A DNA stretch of 64,000 nucleotides from Tricholoma matsutake (lineage: Eukaryota; Basidiomycota; Agaricomycetes; Agaricales; Tricholomataceae). The translations under genes and the position numbers were made by a program. This document shows, piece by piece, positions 1-10,817 of the stretch; positions within the stretch are counted from its first letter, which is position 1, and each line of letters starts with the position of its first letter. The notes below the pieces were generated by a model. The model was not told the DNA's origin. It was given only the letters and a program-made list of their open reading frames with translations, and searched no databases. The DNA is taken from positions 2,356,001 through 2,420,000 of the forward strand of contig AP026540.1 of NCBI GenBank assembly GCA_026075535.2, read 5' to 3'.

Positions 1-895
1 ACCTGGTCGAACAACATCGAGTAGATCAAGTGGTTGAGGCTTCGCCCTTAACATAAGATCTAAACTATCTGCTAGCCCACCTACCTAGGTGTAGGCAATA
101 CGTCTCGAAACACACGACAACAACCTGGGTCTAGACAAACCCCAGACTGACCACCAAGAGAAGCAGAACCACAGCCAGGTTCATCTTGGTACCGATACAA
201 TGGAAGACTAGTTCATTACTCAACCCCAGCACAGCATTGGTTCTACAGATCAACTGAAAGACAAAGAGGAGATTTCCACACCGACAAAGACTTCAAATGA
301 CCACACACACCCCCACCTGAAACATCCACCCACTTCCTAACAGACAAAATCGACGACCTCTATAACGAGATGTCTGAACCCGCTGCAACCACACCAATAA
401 TGTCCATAGAGGACATTTGAATCCAATCACCCACAGACTTCTCAGGAGAGCGGACCAAAACTGCCAAGTTCCTGCAGGAGATAGACCTGTACTTGTGAAT
501 CAATGACCAGGTCTATGACATGAATGACAAGAAGATCATCTTCATGCTGTCCTTCATGAATGGAGGGACAGCAGCTGCCTGGGCGCAGGCATTTGTCAAC
601 CAACACCAATCCGAGGGACTCGGAGAATACGCAGACTTCAGACAGAAGGTTCTAGAAGCCTTCTCACCAATTGATGACACCGGAACGGCAAAGACAGAGA
701 TTAAGAATCTCAAACAAGGTTCAGGGATCCTCAAAGAATATGTGGCGAGTTTCTGCATCCTGAAAGACAGGACAGGAATCATGGAGGATGCAGCCATGAT
801 CGAGTACTTTATGGATGGACTGCACCCCGAATTACTGAAGAGGGTACACACAATGGAGACAGTACCCAATACTCTCGAAGGCTGGATAAAGGCAG
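1..895 (+). mobile_element. Ty3/gypsy family A fragment (LTR tail, leader, gag)
   Basis: The first 52 or so bases match the 3' end of the family A LTR (compare 12553-12605, ending CCTTAACA), followed by the same leader and gag as the complete copy at 11941-21298. The fragment enters from the left window edge and stops at a point equivalent to 13444, where the TIR element at 896 begins. The remainder of this copy does not resume on the other side of that element. Confidence 0.9.
370..895 (+). pseudogene. Family A gag, truncated and with stops
   Basis: It aligns with the gag of the copy at 12919-13816, starting MSEPAATTP. In-frame TGA codons stand at 418-420 and 496-498; at both sites the other copy still reads CGA (12967-12969 and 13045-13047). 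The retrotransposon capsid-like part is recognisable (FRQKVLEAF, AMIEYFMDGLHPELLKR). The zinc-knuckle end of gag is lost because the TIR element at 896 cuts the gene. Confidence 0.85.
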
Positions 896-937
896 TAATT
901 TACACTCCCCCACCTATTCTGATCAGACTCTCTGGAA

Positions 938-1085
938 TCCAGTTATTCCAACCAGATTCCACTGCAGTCCAATTATTCCACTGGAGTCCAATTATTCTGA
1001 CTGGATTCTACTGGAGTCCAATTATTCTGACCAGATTCCACTGGAGTCCAGTTATTCCAACCAGATTCCAGTTATTCCAGACTCC
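938..1085. repeat. Tandem repeat of about 30 bp
   Basis: Four to five imperfect copies of a unit like CCACTGGAGTCCAATTATTC followed by TGACCAGATT lie just inside the left TIR. Related TTCCAG/TGGAAT words occur near the right TIR (2640-2840). This is a subterminal repeat layout seen in DNA transposons. Confidence 0.75.
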
Positions 1086-1189
1086 AAGTTATGCATGTTT
1101 AGTTTAATTAACTTACAGTATACAACAGTAGAAAGTCAAGTCAAGTCAAACTTTGAGTCCTGAAGTTCCTCAGTTGCCTACAAAATTAA

Positions 1190-1265
1190 TTGGTGCAGAG
1201 CAAGGATTGAACTCAAGGCCTCATGTGATAAACCAAACACCGTGCTCAACCAGTTGAGCCACAGG
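1190..1265 (-). other. tRNA-like (pol III promoter) sequence, left arm
   Basis: On the minus strand the sequence has a box A match (TGGCTCAACTGG) and, about 45 nt on, a box B match (AGTTCAATCC), ending near GCACCA. The stems are too degraded for me to call a functional tRNA gene. A second tRNA-like block in opposite orientation lies at 2541-2612, so the two sit symmetrically in the element's inverted arms. Confidence 0.45.
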
Positions 1266-1467
1266 AGAATTATTAACTAGCTATTATAAAGTTTATTTCT
1301 GACACTCAAACTCACAACTTCATTTTTTCGAAGTAGATAATTAAGATCAAATTTTTTAAAATTTAAGCCCATCCCTCGCAGGGGATGATTTGATTATATA
1401 TATACATAAAACTAACCCCTCGCATTCAGCCCGAGGGGGGAGGTAAAGACGTCAAGAAAAAAAAAAC

Positions 1468-1569
1468 CCTCCCCCACAGACAAAATGGGGGAGGGGGAGG
1501 TGTAATAATATTAAATAATTAAAACTACAAAAAAACCCTCCCCACGCAAAATGTGGGGGAGGGGGAGGG
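1468..1569. repeat. Two G/C hairpins
   Basis: Two near-perfect hairpins occur at 1468-1497 and 1536-1569. Each has an arm like CCCTCCCCCA and its complement TGGGGGAGGG around a short A-rich loop. The G runs could also form G-quadruplexes. Confidence 0.8.
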
Positions 1570-1603
1570 GATGCGACCCCACTGTGCTAGGTGAGTTGTC
1601 TGT

Positions 1604-1925
1604 CATTCCACCCATGATCCACCCCACGAGCAGTTGCTCGTGAGGCTGGGGGCGGGTGGTGTGTTGTCATCTCCTATCTGGGTGCCTAGGCACCATTCCA
1701 CCCATGTTCCACCCCACGAGCAGTTGCTTGTGAGGCTGGGGGTGGGTGGTTTGTCATTGTTGTTGTTCCACCTGCAATCCACCCCATGAGCAGTTGCTTG
1801 TGAGGCTGGGGGTGGCTGGTGTGTCATCATTGTCTCTTGTCCCTGCGCCTGGGCATCATTCCACCCATGTTCCACCCCAGGAGCAGTTGCTCATGAGGCT
1901 GGGGGTGGGTGGCTTGTCGTTGTTT
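1604..1925. repeat. Four imperfect tandem repeats with GAGCAGTTGCTYGTGAGG core
   Basis: Copies begin near 1604, 1693, 1767 and 1859. Each reads roughly TTCCACCCATGNTCCACCCC, then GAGCAGTTGCTYGTGAGGC, then a GGGGGTGGGTGG tract. The core resembles the repeated exon motif in the elements at 22148 and 38463 (near 22680, 23095, 39105, 39220 and 39470). Confidence 0.8.
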
Positions 1926-2540
1926 GTTGCCATCGTCCCCCATTTGGATTTCTGTCTTTTTTTTTTTTGGGGGGGGGGGGGAGGGGTTTGGGTGCATCAG
2001 TGTGATGTGCCGCATGTACAGGGGTTGGTGGGTGCTTACTAGGCAGGTATCCCCCTTCTGGGGTCTCCTGGCATCCTTCTGCACCCACCTAGCCCATGTC
2101 GACAGCCTCACATCCCATTTGAAAAGGGAGGAGGGGATTGGGTGGCTGTGGGCATGCATTGTGCATTTTTTGTTGCAACAGGTCATCCCCAGTAGTATAT
2201 AGTTTAAAAAGCAATAAATTACAATTAGTTGATTGATAAAAAGAAAAAGAAAAAAGAAAAAAGAAAAAAACCTATCTATGGCCCACATTCCGTCCAGTCG
2301 GCTCATTTGAAGGTGGTGGTGATGGTGGCAGTGGGCATGGGAATGGTGGTGGTGGGTGCACACGCAGTGGTGGTGGTAGAGTGGAGAGGAGGAGGAGGCG
2401 GCATTGACAATGGTGGTGGTGGTTGTGAGCTGGCAGTCACGTGTCATGCAATATGCATGTTTGCATATTCTGTTAAGGGCTGTAACTACGCACCTTGGTT
2501 GGGTAATAAAGGTATTAGATGTATGTAGACAAATAATTAC

Positions 2541-2612
2541 TTGGTAGCTCAGTGGTTAAGCATGCTGTTATATGTGCAGACCCAAGGTTGAGTGTTCAAT
2601 TCTTGTTGTACA
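2541..2612 (+). other. tRNA-like (pol III promoter) sequence, right arm
   Basis: Box A match TAGCTCAGTGG and box B match GTTCAATTC are spaced as in a tRNA. It points outward toward the right TIR, as the left one does toward the left TIR. A SINE origin of the arms or capture of tRNA sequence are both possible. Confidence 0.45.
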
Positions 2613-2921
2613 TCGAAATTTTATTTGGGAAAGCACATGCATTCCAGTTATTCCAGTTATGCTAGTTGCCATGCATCTGGTTGATCTGACTGTTCCAGGT
2701 AAAAATGAGTCCGGGTAGATTCCGGGGATTCCAGAGGTAAAATTGACCCTCCAGTCCAATCAGAATCATGAATTGTGAGAAAAATATATGTAAATGGAAT
2801 TCCCTGGAATTCTGGAAATTCTGACTGGAATCTGACCGGAATAGGTGGAGGAGTGTAATGTACTCTGGTTTTGGCAGGTGCAGGTGCAGTGTGTGAAAGT
2901 TTACCCACAGTGTGACCTGTG

Positions 2922-5525
2922 CTACACCCTAGCCAAGCCCAATGATGAGGTTTCTGTAGTGGTAGGAATAATATGGACCTCCTTTGTAAAGTGGTCACAT
3001 ACTATGAATATTGCATCATGCCCTTGAGCTTTGGGTAGTCCAGTGATAAAATCTACATATATATCTCGCCATGTTGCTTTTGCTATGGGGTTCAGCATTA
3101 ATTTCCCTGCAGGTTTCTCTGGAAATTTCTCCCCCTTCATGCATGTATCACATCCATCCACATATCCCAACACATATTTAGAAATTCTGGGCCACCAATA
3201 ATTTCTCATTACTAATTCCAATGTCTTCCATCTTCCTGAGTATCCAGCAGTCAGCATATTATGATGTAACTGGACAATCTCCTTTCACAAATCCTGATCC
3301 TTTGGTACATACCTTCCCTCAGAATAACACCAACCCACCAACCCTTGCTCCTCACCCCATTCATCTCTCTTAATATTACCCTTATTCTCTCCCTTCAGAG
3401 CTTTCATGGCTTCTACTACTTCATCATCCATCTCTGAACATTGTCTAATTTTAGACAACATTTCCATTTCTGAGCTATCTATTAATAGATGCCCTTGATG
3501 CATAGCACAAATGCAAAAGTATTCGGGTTCAAGTAAGGTAACATTTATATTGTCCTCCTCCACCCCCCTTTTGTGATCACTATGTCTGGATAATGCATTG
3601 GCTTTCCTCATTAAGCTTCCTGCTTTGTGGACTAAGTGAAAATTGAAATGTGTTGGTTAAGCTTTTTGGCTGACATGAAGTATTGCAGATTTTGATGATC
3701 CATCCAGATTTCAATCTGATGCATACATCCATCCAAATAATGTCTCCATGCCTCCAATGCTCATATTATTCCCAACATCTCTTTATCATGCACATCATAA
3801 TTCCTCTCCACATCATTCAACCCTCAGGACAAATGTGTGCAAGGATGCCATTTGTCATCTTCATACAGCATTGATAATACTGCTCCAGTAGCAAAGTTGG
3901 ATGCATCTGATTCCACTTGTAAGGGGCACATGAAATCTACTGGGGCTAATATTGGTCCCTCCACAAACTTCCTCTTCAACTCCTCAAATGCTGTCTGCTG
4001 CTGCTCCCCCCACCTCCACACTACTCCCTTTCACATAAGGTTATGTATGGGTGTGGCAATTTTGGAAAAATTATGCACAAAGCAATGATAATAATTTGCA
4101 AGTCCCAAGAAGGCTTGAACCTCCTTAACATGAGTGGGCACAGGCCAGTCAGTGATTGTTTGTACCTTGATCAGGTCCATCTTAATTCTGTCAGGGCCGA
4201 TCAATAATCCTAGAAACTCAATCTCACTTGCACCCAATACACACTTCTCCAGTTTCAAAAATAGATTGTTCTCTGCTAATCTTAGTAACACCTCCTGTAC
4301 TATCACCTCATAATTTTCTTCATCCTCTGTAGATATCAGAATGTCATCAATAAATATTATTACCACTCCTTTGTCAATTACGTCCTTGAAAATATCATTC
4401 ACCATATTTTGGAAAGTTGGGGGACTATTGGTCATCCCAAAAAACATGACAAGTGGTTCGAAGGATCCTCAATGTGTGGCAAATGCAGCCTTCCACTCAT
4501 CTCCTTTCCTAATTCATACATTATTGTATCCCCATCATAGATCCAGTTTTGTGAAGACTTTGGCTTTTCCTACCTTGTCAATTATTTCTGAGATCAAGGG
4601 TAGGGGATATGCATTCTTTACTGTCCACTTGCTCAGATACCTATAATCTGTCCACATCCTCTTTCTCTGATGTTTCTTTGGCACAAAGAATATTGGTGAT
4701 GTCTGCAGGGATTTCGAAGGTCATATGTATCCCTTGCATAATTGCTTGTTTAGGAATGCATCAATTCTTCTTGTTCCTTTGGAGATGATGGATACACCTT
4801 TGACTTCTTCAGCACAAACCCTGCCTTCATCTTGATATTACATGATCCCATGGCTTCTGCACCAGCATTCACATTCACTCAGACTCCTTCTTCTAAAAGA
4901 CTGACAGATATTCATGATATTCTTTTGGTACCCACTCCTCCACTGGCTTCTCCACCTTCACTACATTCCTATCCCACAACTGGACTCCATGAATTGCTCT
5001 AAATGTTTACTTCTGTTCTTCCTTCTTGATCATGATCAGAACTTCCCCATTTGGCATATTCTCATCTTCCACTTTCTCCATCATAACAAAATACTTCCTC
5101 AGACATTCTTTCTCCTTCATTTCTTTCTTCTGCTTTTTCACCTTTTTCACATACACATTACATTCCTTAGGACAATGAGTCATTTGTACTTTCCCAGTCT
5201 TCCAATCAATTTCGGGATTATGCTTGCATAACCATGGACATCCTATTATTAGATTGGTTTTCTTGAGATTGCACACTTTGAATATGGCTTGTTCCTGATG
5301 CACCTGATACTTTAGTACCATTGTCACCTCCTCCTTAATGGTTCCTCCACAATTTATTGTTCCATCAATATTATACACCATTATAGGTTGTGATAGCTTG
5401 CATGTGTTAATACCATTTCTGGTAATTAAGGACTGATTAATAAATAATCTTGTAGCACTGCTATTGAGCAATGCTTCCACATCAATCGCTGCATGTGTGT
5501 CCACTGTCCTCAATCCCAAAGTCAA
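2922..5525 (-). pseudogene. Family B pol (PR-RT-RH-IN), decayed and truncated
   Basis: Protease lies at 5525-5007. Its catalytic DSG triplet is changed to NSS in ALLNSSATRLF, whereas the plus copy keeps ALLDSGATGLF. RT at 4447-4031 keeps the FIDDIL catalytic motif and ends QAFLGLANYYH; RNase H starts at about 4021 (KRKFVEGPILAPVDF). The HHCC zinc-binding region and first part of the integrase core (YVDFITGLPKAQGHDAIF) lie at 3611-2922. Stops and frameshifts separate the blocks and the protease change alone would inactivate the polyprotein. Confidence 0.85.
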
Positions 5526-5716
5526 GGTGATTTTGGATTCTATTTGTGCAGAGCAAATAAAGAATTTCGGGGTTTTCAGAAATAGTGTTTGGCAATTTTC
5601 TTTTTCATGTGATTGGAGTCAGTTGTCCTCAGCATTGATTTCCTTTTCTGGTTTGCCCTGGGTTTCCTTGGATACTAGTACATTGTAACAATTCTGGGTC
5701 ACCAATGGGGAAACCT

Positions 5717-6790
5717 TCACTGGGACTCTTCCACAAAATTCTGCTGCCTGCCTTCCTCCTGTTTCACTTCCTCAATTGTAGCTTCCCTGATCTTTCTCTT
5801 CTGCCTACAATTCCTAGAAATATGTCTTAACTGCCCACAGTTAAAACATCTAAATGGGGCATGTCTCCCTGCTTGATCAACCTCCATAGTATGTGGTGCT
5901 GCTGACTCTGCAATAATAGGTGTCACTGCCATGGCCAGTGGCTGTGCCCTCAGAGTTTGTGCCTGAGGCACCTTTCCTTTCTTGGACTTTCCTCCTGATG
6001 GCTTTCCAAATTTACTACTTCCATACATCAATTTTGATTTGGCCTGTTCCCCTGCCAATATTGCTGATCAAGGTGCATCACCCAATTATACCACTTGTCC
6101 AACTTCTCTGGCATAGAAGGTAGTCAGTAGATAGACTTGAATAAAGAGGGATTTAATCCTGCTTTCAAAAATTCTACCAATGCAGCTTTTCCCATGTCCA
6201 TCTGCAAAGCCTCCACTTTAAACTGCAGAATAAATTCATCTGCCATTAGGGAACCTTGGCACATAGTTTTTAATTTGGCATTGGTTGTCACCTTTGGATT
6301 AGGATCCCCAAACTGTGCCTCCAATCTCTCCAAAAATTCCTTGAAAGTTGCAAATGGTTTATTTCCTGCAGCAATTTGATTAATAGCCTCATTTCTCCAG
6401 AACTGTGCTTTCCCCCCCTGAATGTATGAGAGAGCAAACATCATCCTAGACTTGGCTGTATGAAACTCTGGCTTCCTCCCATGGATGTACAATACTATAG
6501 CTGATGAATGATTTTGTATTCTCCATGGTACCATCAAAGATTTGCAGGGGCACATACTTAGGTAAGCACACTTTTCCATTTTTGGACTTCTCCACATCAT
6601 CCTGTGACACCCACTCTACCATCTCCTCCATCTCATCATTTCTGTCTACTATTGTCTCTGGCTGTACTCTGCTTGTCTGGGCTGTGATGCTGCCAACACC
6701 GACACTAATTGCAACACTTGTGCTGTAAGCACATCAATCTTTGTCTCTAGTGCTGGTGCAGGAATGGGATTAGGACCAGGATTAGAAGTT
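5717..6790 (-). pseudogene. Family B gag, decayed
   Basis: Several frames cover the gag protein: PNPIPAPALETKID at the start, the capsid-like block GRKPEF..MFALSYIQGGKAQFW and a C-terminal zinc knuckle. The knuckle reads CFNCGQLRHISRNC, keeping C-C-H-C but with Gly changed to Arg before the His. The plus copy has the canonical CFNCGQLGHISRNC at about 60200. Frameshifts near 6590 and a break after FKSIY prevent a full-length product. Confidence 0.8.
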
Positions 6791-6842
6791 GATGGTCAGA
6801 CATAATGGATAGATCTGTGATAAATCACTTCTTCAGCTAAAG

Positions 6843-7578
6843 TGCCTGATCTCAGGGTTATCACTGAATTCAGCTTGTAATTGTCCAAATAGAGTAATGT
6901 AAATTGTAACTAAACCAGATCCAATCAGCTGTCTGGTTGCAGCTGTCCTAATGATGACTGCTGCCTCTCAATCACTGGCAGTCACAATGTAATGTGATGC
7001 CTGGCATCGGCTTATGAAAGAAAAGGTAGATTATGTATATACAAGTACTTTCAGCTCATGCCAAAAGGATAAGTAATCAGATGTGGCATGATGCAATGAT
7101 GTATGCACAAGTAAGATAAGGTGCACTGATATGGGAAGTTGTGTTCTTCTGTTAGGGCAACACCCACTATCTGCTAGCTAAGACTGTGTGGGTTCTCTCT
7201 ACAAGAAGAGGGTGGGATGCATGCGTGTGATGGGGAAATTGATGTTTTGATGCAAGGGGTTATTAATAGAATAGTTGGTTGAGAAAGGTGTTTCACACCA
7301 CAAGTATAGGTGGAATACCTAAGACACAACTGGGGTCCCCTAGGTGTGTATTTGAGGTTTATATACTATGTTACATATATTGTACATTGTTGCTACCAAC
7401 ATGTGCATACATGCATGTATACATTGATGCATGTGAAATATTTGATCGACACGTGACCTGTCAACGTTTGGAGTGGTCATGTGCAGCATTATGTAGTGTA
7501 ATTCAGCTTAATGTAACATAGTTTGACATAATAAAATAAAAATGAAATTTTATTAGGTAATGGGGCTGTTTTCTAACA
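6843..7578 (-). repeat. Family B 5' LTR
   Basis: Read on the minus strand it begins TGTTAGAAAACAGCCCC and ends near CTGAGATCAGGCA. The same sequence starts the plus copy at 58347 and ends near 59066. The outer edge is shared by both copies; the inner edge is set only by where their similarity drops. Confidence 0.75.
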
Positions 7579-8187
7579 GATCACAATGATGAAGCTGAAG
7601 ATTTTGCAGCAGGATTTGTAATCATCAAGAAAAACCACCTGTTGGCAAGGCACCCTGTTTATACTGAGGCAGAATGGATCTGTGTTTTTGGTGCTTGGGA
7701 AGCAGGCATCATCTTCATCTATCCACACTGAATGCTTGAAATGCAGGGATATTGTCACATGCCAGTGGTGTTGGAGATCTTTCAAGCAACTTCTTCAAAT
7801 CCTATTGCAGTAATTAATTTTGATATTCAGGCTCAGGACCATTATGCAAAACAATCTTTCCACATGAATGATCAATCTCACCTCCATCTCCCACTGTTCA
7901 CTCAGCTATTCACTATTGCTCATGCTTCATCCTCTTCATCCATCTCTTGTAAACAGGCTGCTTCTCCCCCCTCTCTTGCCTCTTCTACTAAGAACCAGAT
8001 GTCCCACACTGCAACTGGAACTGGGGCAGATGCCTTGACCCTTGCTCAAATTGTTGCAAGCATGGCATCTGCTGTGTTGGCAGAGAATACCATTCTGCAA
8101 AGGACAACAAGAATAGTTTGGACACACTACAATCTTGTGCTGGCAAACCTTCCAATACTTAACACTGTCATGTGGGCTACTACATGA
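7579..8187 (+). pseudogene. Fragment of a repeat-associated agaricomycete protein
   Basis: The plus strand codes for a continuous protein-like stretch (EAEDFAAGFVIIKKNHL, TEAEWICVFGAWEAG, then YPH-stop-MLEMQGY, then QDHYAKQSFHMND) broken by one TGA at about 7732, at a position likely to have been CGA. It resembles a family of unnamed, multicopy agaricomycete proteins I recall but cannot attach to a domain. A family B LTR abuts its 5' end and may have interrupted it. Confidence 0.5.
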
Positions 8188-9283
8188 TTGCACAAGCTCT
8201 TCCTTTTTGGCTCAACCACAAACTTCCAGTATTTTGTGGGATATCATGAAATTTATATACAGTCTCAACTAATAAATATTGTTGACATCATCAATCATTG
8301 CAATCCGTGTGGGCTACCATATGATTGCACCACCTCTGTTGCTTTGGCTCTGCCACTAACTTCCAGTATTCTATGGGATATCATGAAATCCATGTACAGT
8401 CTCTTGGGCTACCATATGACTGCAATTGGCATGTATTTGGCTTCGTGATCCACCATCCATTCTCTAATTCTTTCTCAACATCTCATAGCTTTGCCAACTT
8501 CTTCACAGCTCCTTGCTCTACATCTTTTCTCACCTCCACCTCCCCCACTCACAGCATCATCAGCAAATTTAGCACCTCTGCTCTGAGCTCACCTACCTTA
8601 TTTGGATCATTTTGGCAACCCTGTTTGCACTACCTCCTGTTTTGAGCTATGCAGCAGAGGTGGTCATAAATGCAGGTTCCAGGGGTAAGGAACATTTTTG
8701 GAGGCCTCTGTGCCAAGCAAAAACTTTCTCATGGCCTTGCCAACTTCTAGGCTGTGCCTATCATTCAATGTGAACTTGTTAAGCATACCATCTTTGAAAG
8801 AGTGAGTATAGTGTGTAAAGTACATGACTCAGCTCAGCCCACTTGAGGTAGTGGCAAAGTCTGATAGATTACCTGTAAAGTACACAACTACAGGTAATAG
8901 AGTAACACAAGTATGCAGAGAAAGGGATACTCGCCTCAGCTCAGCCCACTCAAGGTAGTGGCAAAGTCTGAGGGAGGATATCCATGACTACAAGGTATAA
9001 GTGATATGGCTGAACTGTAATGTGCAGCGGGTACAGTAAAAGAAAGAGATCATAGGGACAAAGTGTCCTATAAATAACTAAATGAGTATACAAACATGAT
9101 GCCTTGGATTGCATGCTCCAACAATCTTCACAGGGTGCTATAGTTTAGCCAATGCTGTGCTGAAGAAAGACCTGGTAATGTGAGACAGTTTCACTCAACA
9201 TTCTTACTTCTGCCTTTCATCATCATTGCCATACACTTTTTTTCACAGCCCACCCACCTCTCTCTTTTCATTTAGAGCATAGT
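8188..9283. other. Non-coding stretch with local duplications
   Basis: No gene is supported. About 58 bp around AACTTCCAGTATTNTRTGGG occurs twice (near 8215 and 8352). A 37 bp block starting CTCAGCTCAGCCCACT occurs at 8826 and 8936. About 30 bp at 8630-8660 (TTTTGAGCTATGCAGCAGAG) recurs with changes at 10820-10850, just outside the Tc1 element. Confidence 0.7.
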
Positions 9284-9285
9284 TA

Positions 9286-9506
9286 CAGTGGCTCAAAAAA
9301 CTGCTCCAATATTTCCTCATTTTTCAGTGATTGCATTGGTATAGAATGCTGACATAATCCAGGATCCTGAGATTCCTGTCAAAAAGACTACATCATCTTA
9401 GCTTTCCATAACATCTTGGGTCATGTGATTTGGATAAGAACTCATGGAATAATGGGCCAAACCAAGTTGGGACTCATTGGAGCAGTTTTTTGACCCTCTA
9501 TTATTT
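9286..9506. repeat. Tc1 left TIR
   Basis: It is the inverted partner of 10594-10815. The outermost motif CTCAAAAAACTGCTCCAAT reappears as its complement ATTGGAGCAGTTTTTTGA at the inner end of the same TIR (about 9477-9494), so each TIR is bounded by two inverted copies of a likely transposase-binding site. Confidence 0.9.
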
Positions 9507-9512
9507 TACTGT

Positions 9513-10454
9513 CTAGTACTTTGTATGACCTCCATTAGCCTTAATAACTGCCCCTATCCACCTTGGCATGCTTTCTATAAGGTTTTGGCATACCTCTGGT
9601 GGAATTTCATTCCACTCCTCCACCACTCTCTCCCACAATTCATGGACTCCCTTAGGTGGTGTGTCATACTTCTGAAGTTGGTGTTTTAGGTGCTCCCAGA
9701 GGTGTTCTATGGGGTTTAGGTCAGGGGATTGGACAGGCCACTCTAGTACTTGAATGTTGTTATCAGAAAACCACTGAGTTGCATGCCGGGAGGTGTGTTT
9801 GGGGTCGTTGTCCTGCTGAAAGTAGCATTCATCCTCCTCCATATCCAACTTTTCAAAGCTTTCTGCCATTCCATCCTCCAAAATTTCACAATATTGTTCC
9901 ACATTCATCTTTCCTTGAACCTCCACAAGCTTCCCCACTCCATTCCACCCCATACAACCCCATACCATGAGACTGTTTCCCCCTCCATGTTTGACAGTTG
10001 GTGTTGTAGTCCAGTCAGATATTGATTCCCCTCATTGTTTCCAGACATACTCCTTCCCATCTGACCCAATCCTATTAATTTTAGTCTCATCTGACCACAA
10101 CACCCTTTTCCAATCCTCCACAGTCCAGTTTTCATGGTATCCCTCTTTCAATGCATTTCTGACAGTCTGAGGATGAGCAGGCTGGGAGAATGTGGAATTG
10201 ATGAAATTGGTAGCCTGAACAGCATTGTCAAGCTTGCCAGAGGTGATTTGATGGAGAATGGACTGCTTGTCATGAGCAGAAAGCTTAGCAGGATGACCAC
10301 CAGAGTTGTTCTCCTTGTTGACATCAACCTCCCTACCAATCCTGCTTATGGTACCCATGCCTACACCAGTTTTATCATGTATTTGATGATGAGAATATCC
10401 TTGTTCAAGGAGAGAAAGAACAGAAGACTGTTTGGCAGCAGAGATGGGTCTCAT
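9513..10454 (-). pseudogene. Tc1-type DDE transposase, one premature stop
   Basis: The frame starts at 10454 (MRPISAAKQSSVL) and ends at 9513, about 313 codons, close to the family's usual 340. An N-terminal helix-turn-helix (SHHQIHDKTGVGMGTISR) is followed by a hook-like GGHPAK. The catalytic residues are visible: first Asp in VLWSDETK, second in YFQQDNDPKHTS, Glu in SPDLNPIEHLW with 34 residues between, so DD34E. The only lesion I see is TGA at 10034-10032 between YVWKQ and GESISDW, probably from CGA. The protein would cut and paste the element by binding its TIRs. Confidence 0.93.
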
Positions 10455-10593
10455 AGTGGTGGTAAAAGATCAAGAAGGTAAAGAAACCAAGTTCAACATG
10501 TCAAATTAGTACAAACAAGTCACATGATATTGTTTATTATTCCCACAGTCCATTATTGCCTTATATTTCAGTTTAACAGGAGAGAAATTGATC

Positions 10594-10815
10594 AAATAAT
10601 AGAGGGTCAAAAAACTGCTCCAATGAGTCCCAACTTGGTTTGGCCCATTATTCCATGAGTTCTTATCCAAATCACATGACCCAAGATGTTATGGAAAGCT
10701 AAGATGATGTAGTCTTTTTGACAGGAATCTCAGGACCCTGGATTATGTCAGCATTCTATACCAATGCAATTATTGAAAAAATGAGCAAACATTGGAGCAG
10801 TTTTTTGAGCCACTG
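10594..10815. repeat. Tc1 right TIR
   Basis: It is the inverted partner of 9286-9506. It differs by a few substitutions in the subterminal A/T-rich part. Confidence 0.9.
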
Positions 10816-10817
10816 TA

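Larger units (their letters stand above)
896..2862. mobile_element. Non-autonomous TIR element with inverted arms and GC-rich cargo
   Basis: The left end TAATTTACACTCCCCCACC and the reverse complement of the right end, TACATTACACTCCTCCACC, form terminal inverted repeats that continue with similarity into CTATTC. The left end lies exactly where the intact gypsy A copy continues, so this is an insertion edge. The right flank is not gypsy A, so no target duplication can be read. The interior (about 1380-2530) is related to the cargo of the hAT-like elements at 22148-23715 and 38463-40137: A-rich tracts, G/C-rich hairpins, the CCNATGAGCAGT motif and a GGCCCA exon-end-like box. No transposase is present. 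Confidence 0.6.
2929..7578 (-). mobile_element. Ty3/gypsy family B, truncated copy
   Basis: Reading leftward from 7578 the order is 5' LTR, gag, protease, reverse transcriptase, RNase H and part of integrase. It matches the plus-strand copy at 58347-63538 throughout, for example the shared integrase linker GHLLIDSSEMEML. The element breaks at 2929, inside the integrase core after SLGLAR, and no 3' LTR is present. The 66 bp between 2863 and 2928 are unassigned. Confidence 0.9.
9286..10815 (-). mobile_element. Tc1/mariner element, complete, with long TIRs
   Basis: The ends read CAGTGGCTCAAAAAACTGCT on both strands and are flanked by TA at 9284-9285 and 10816-10817, the expected Tc1/mariner target duplication. 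Inverted repeats of about 221 bp (9286-9506 and 10594-10815) are nearly identical. A single transposase gene on the minus strand fills the interior. The insertion looks young: the TIRs differ at few positions and the gene has one stop. Confidence 0.95.

Noticed and set aside
1827..2528. His-, Pro- and Gly-rich ORFs in the TIR element
   Set aside because: They arise from poly-C/poly-G and GTG repeats, overlap on both strands and have no conserved domain.
1190..2612. Functional tRNA genes
   Set aside because: Box A and B are present but I cannot fold convincing acceptor and anticodon stems; tRNA-derived sequence is the safer call.
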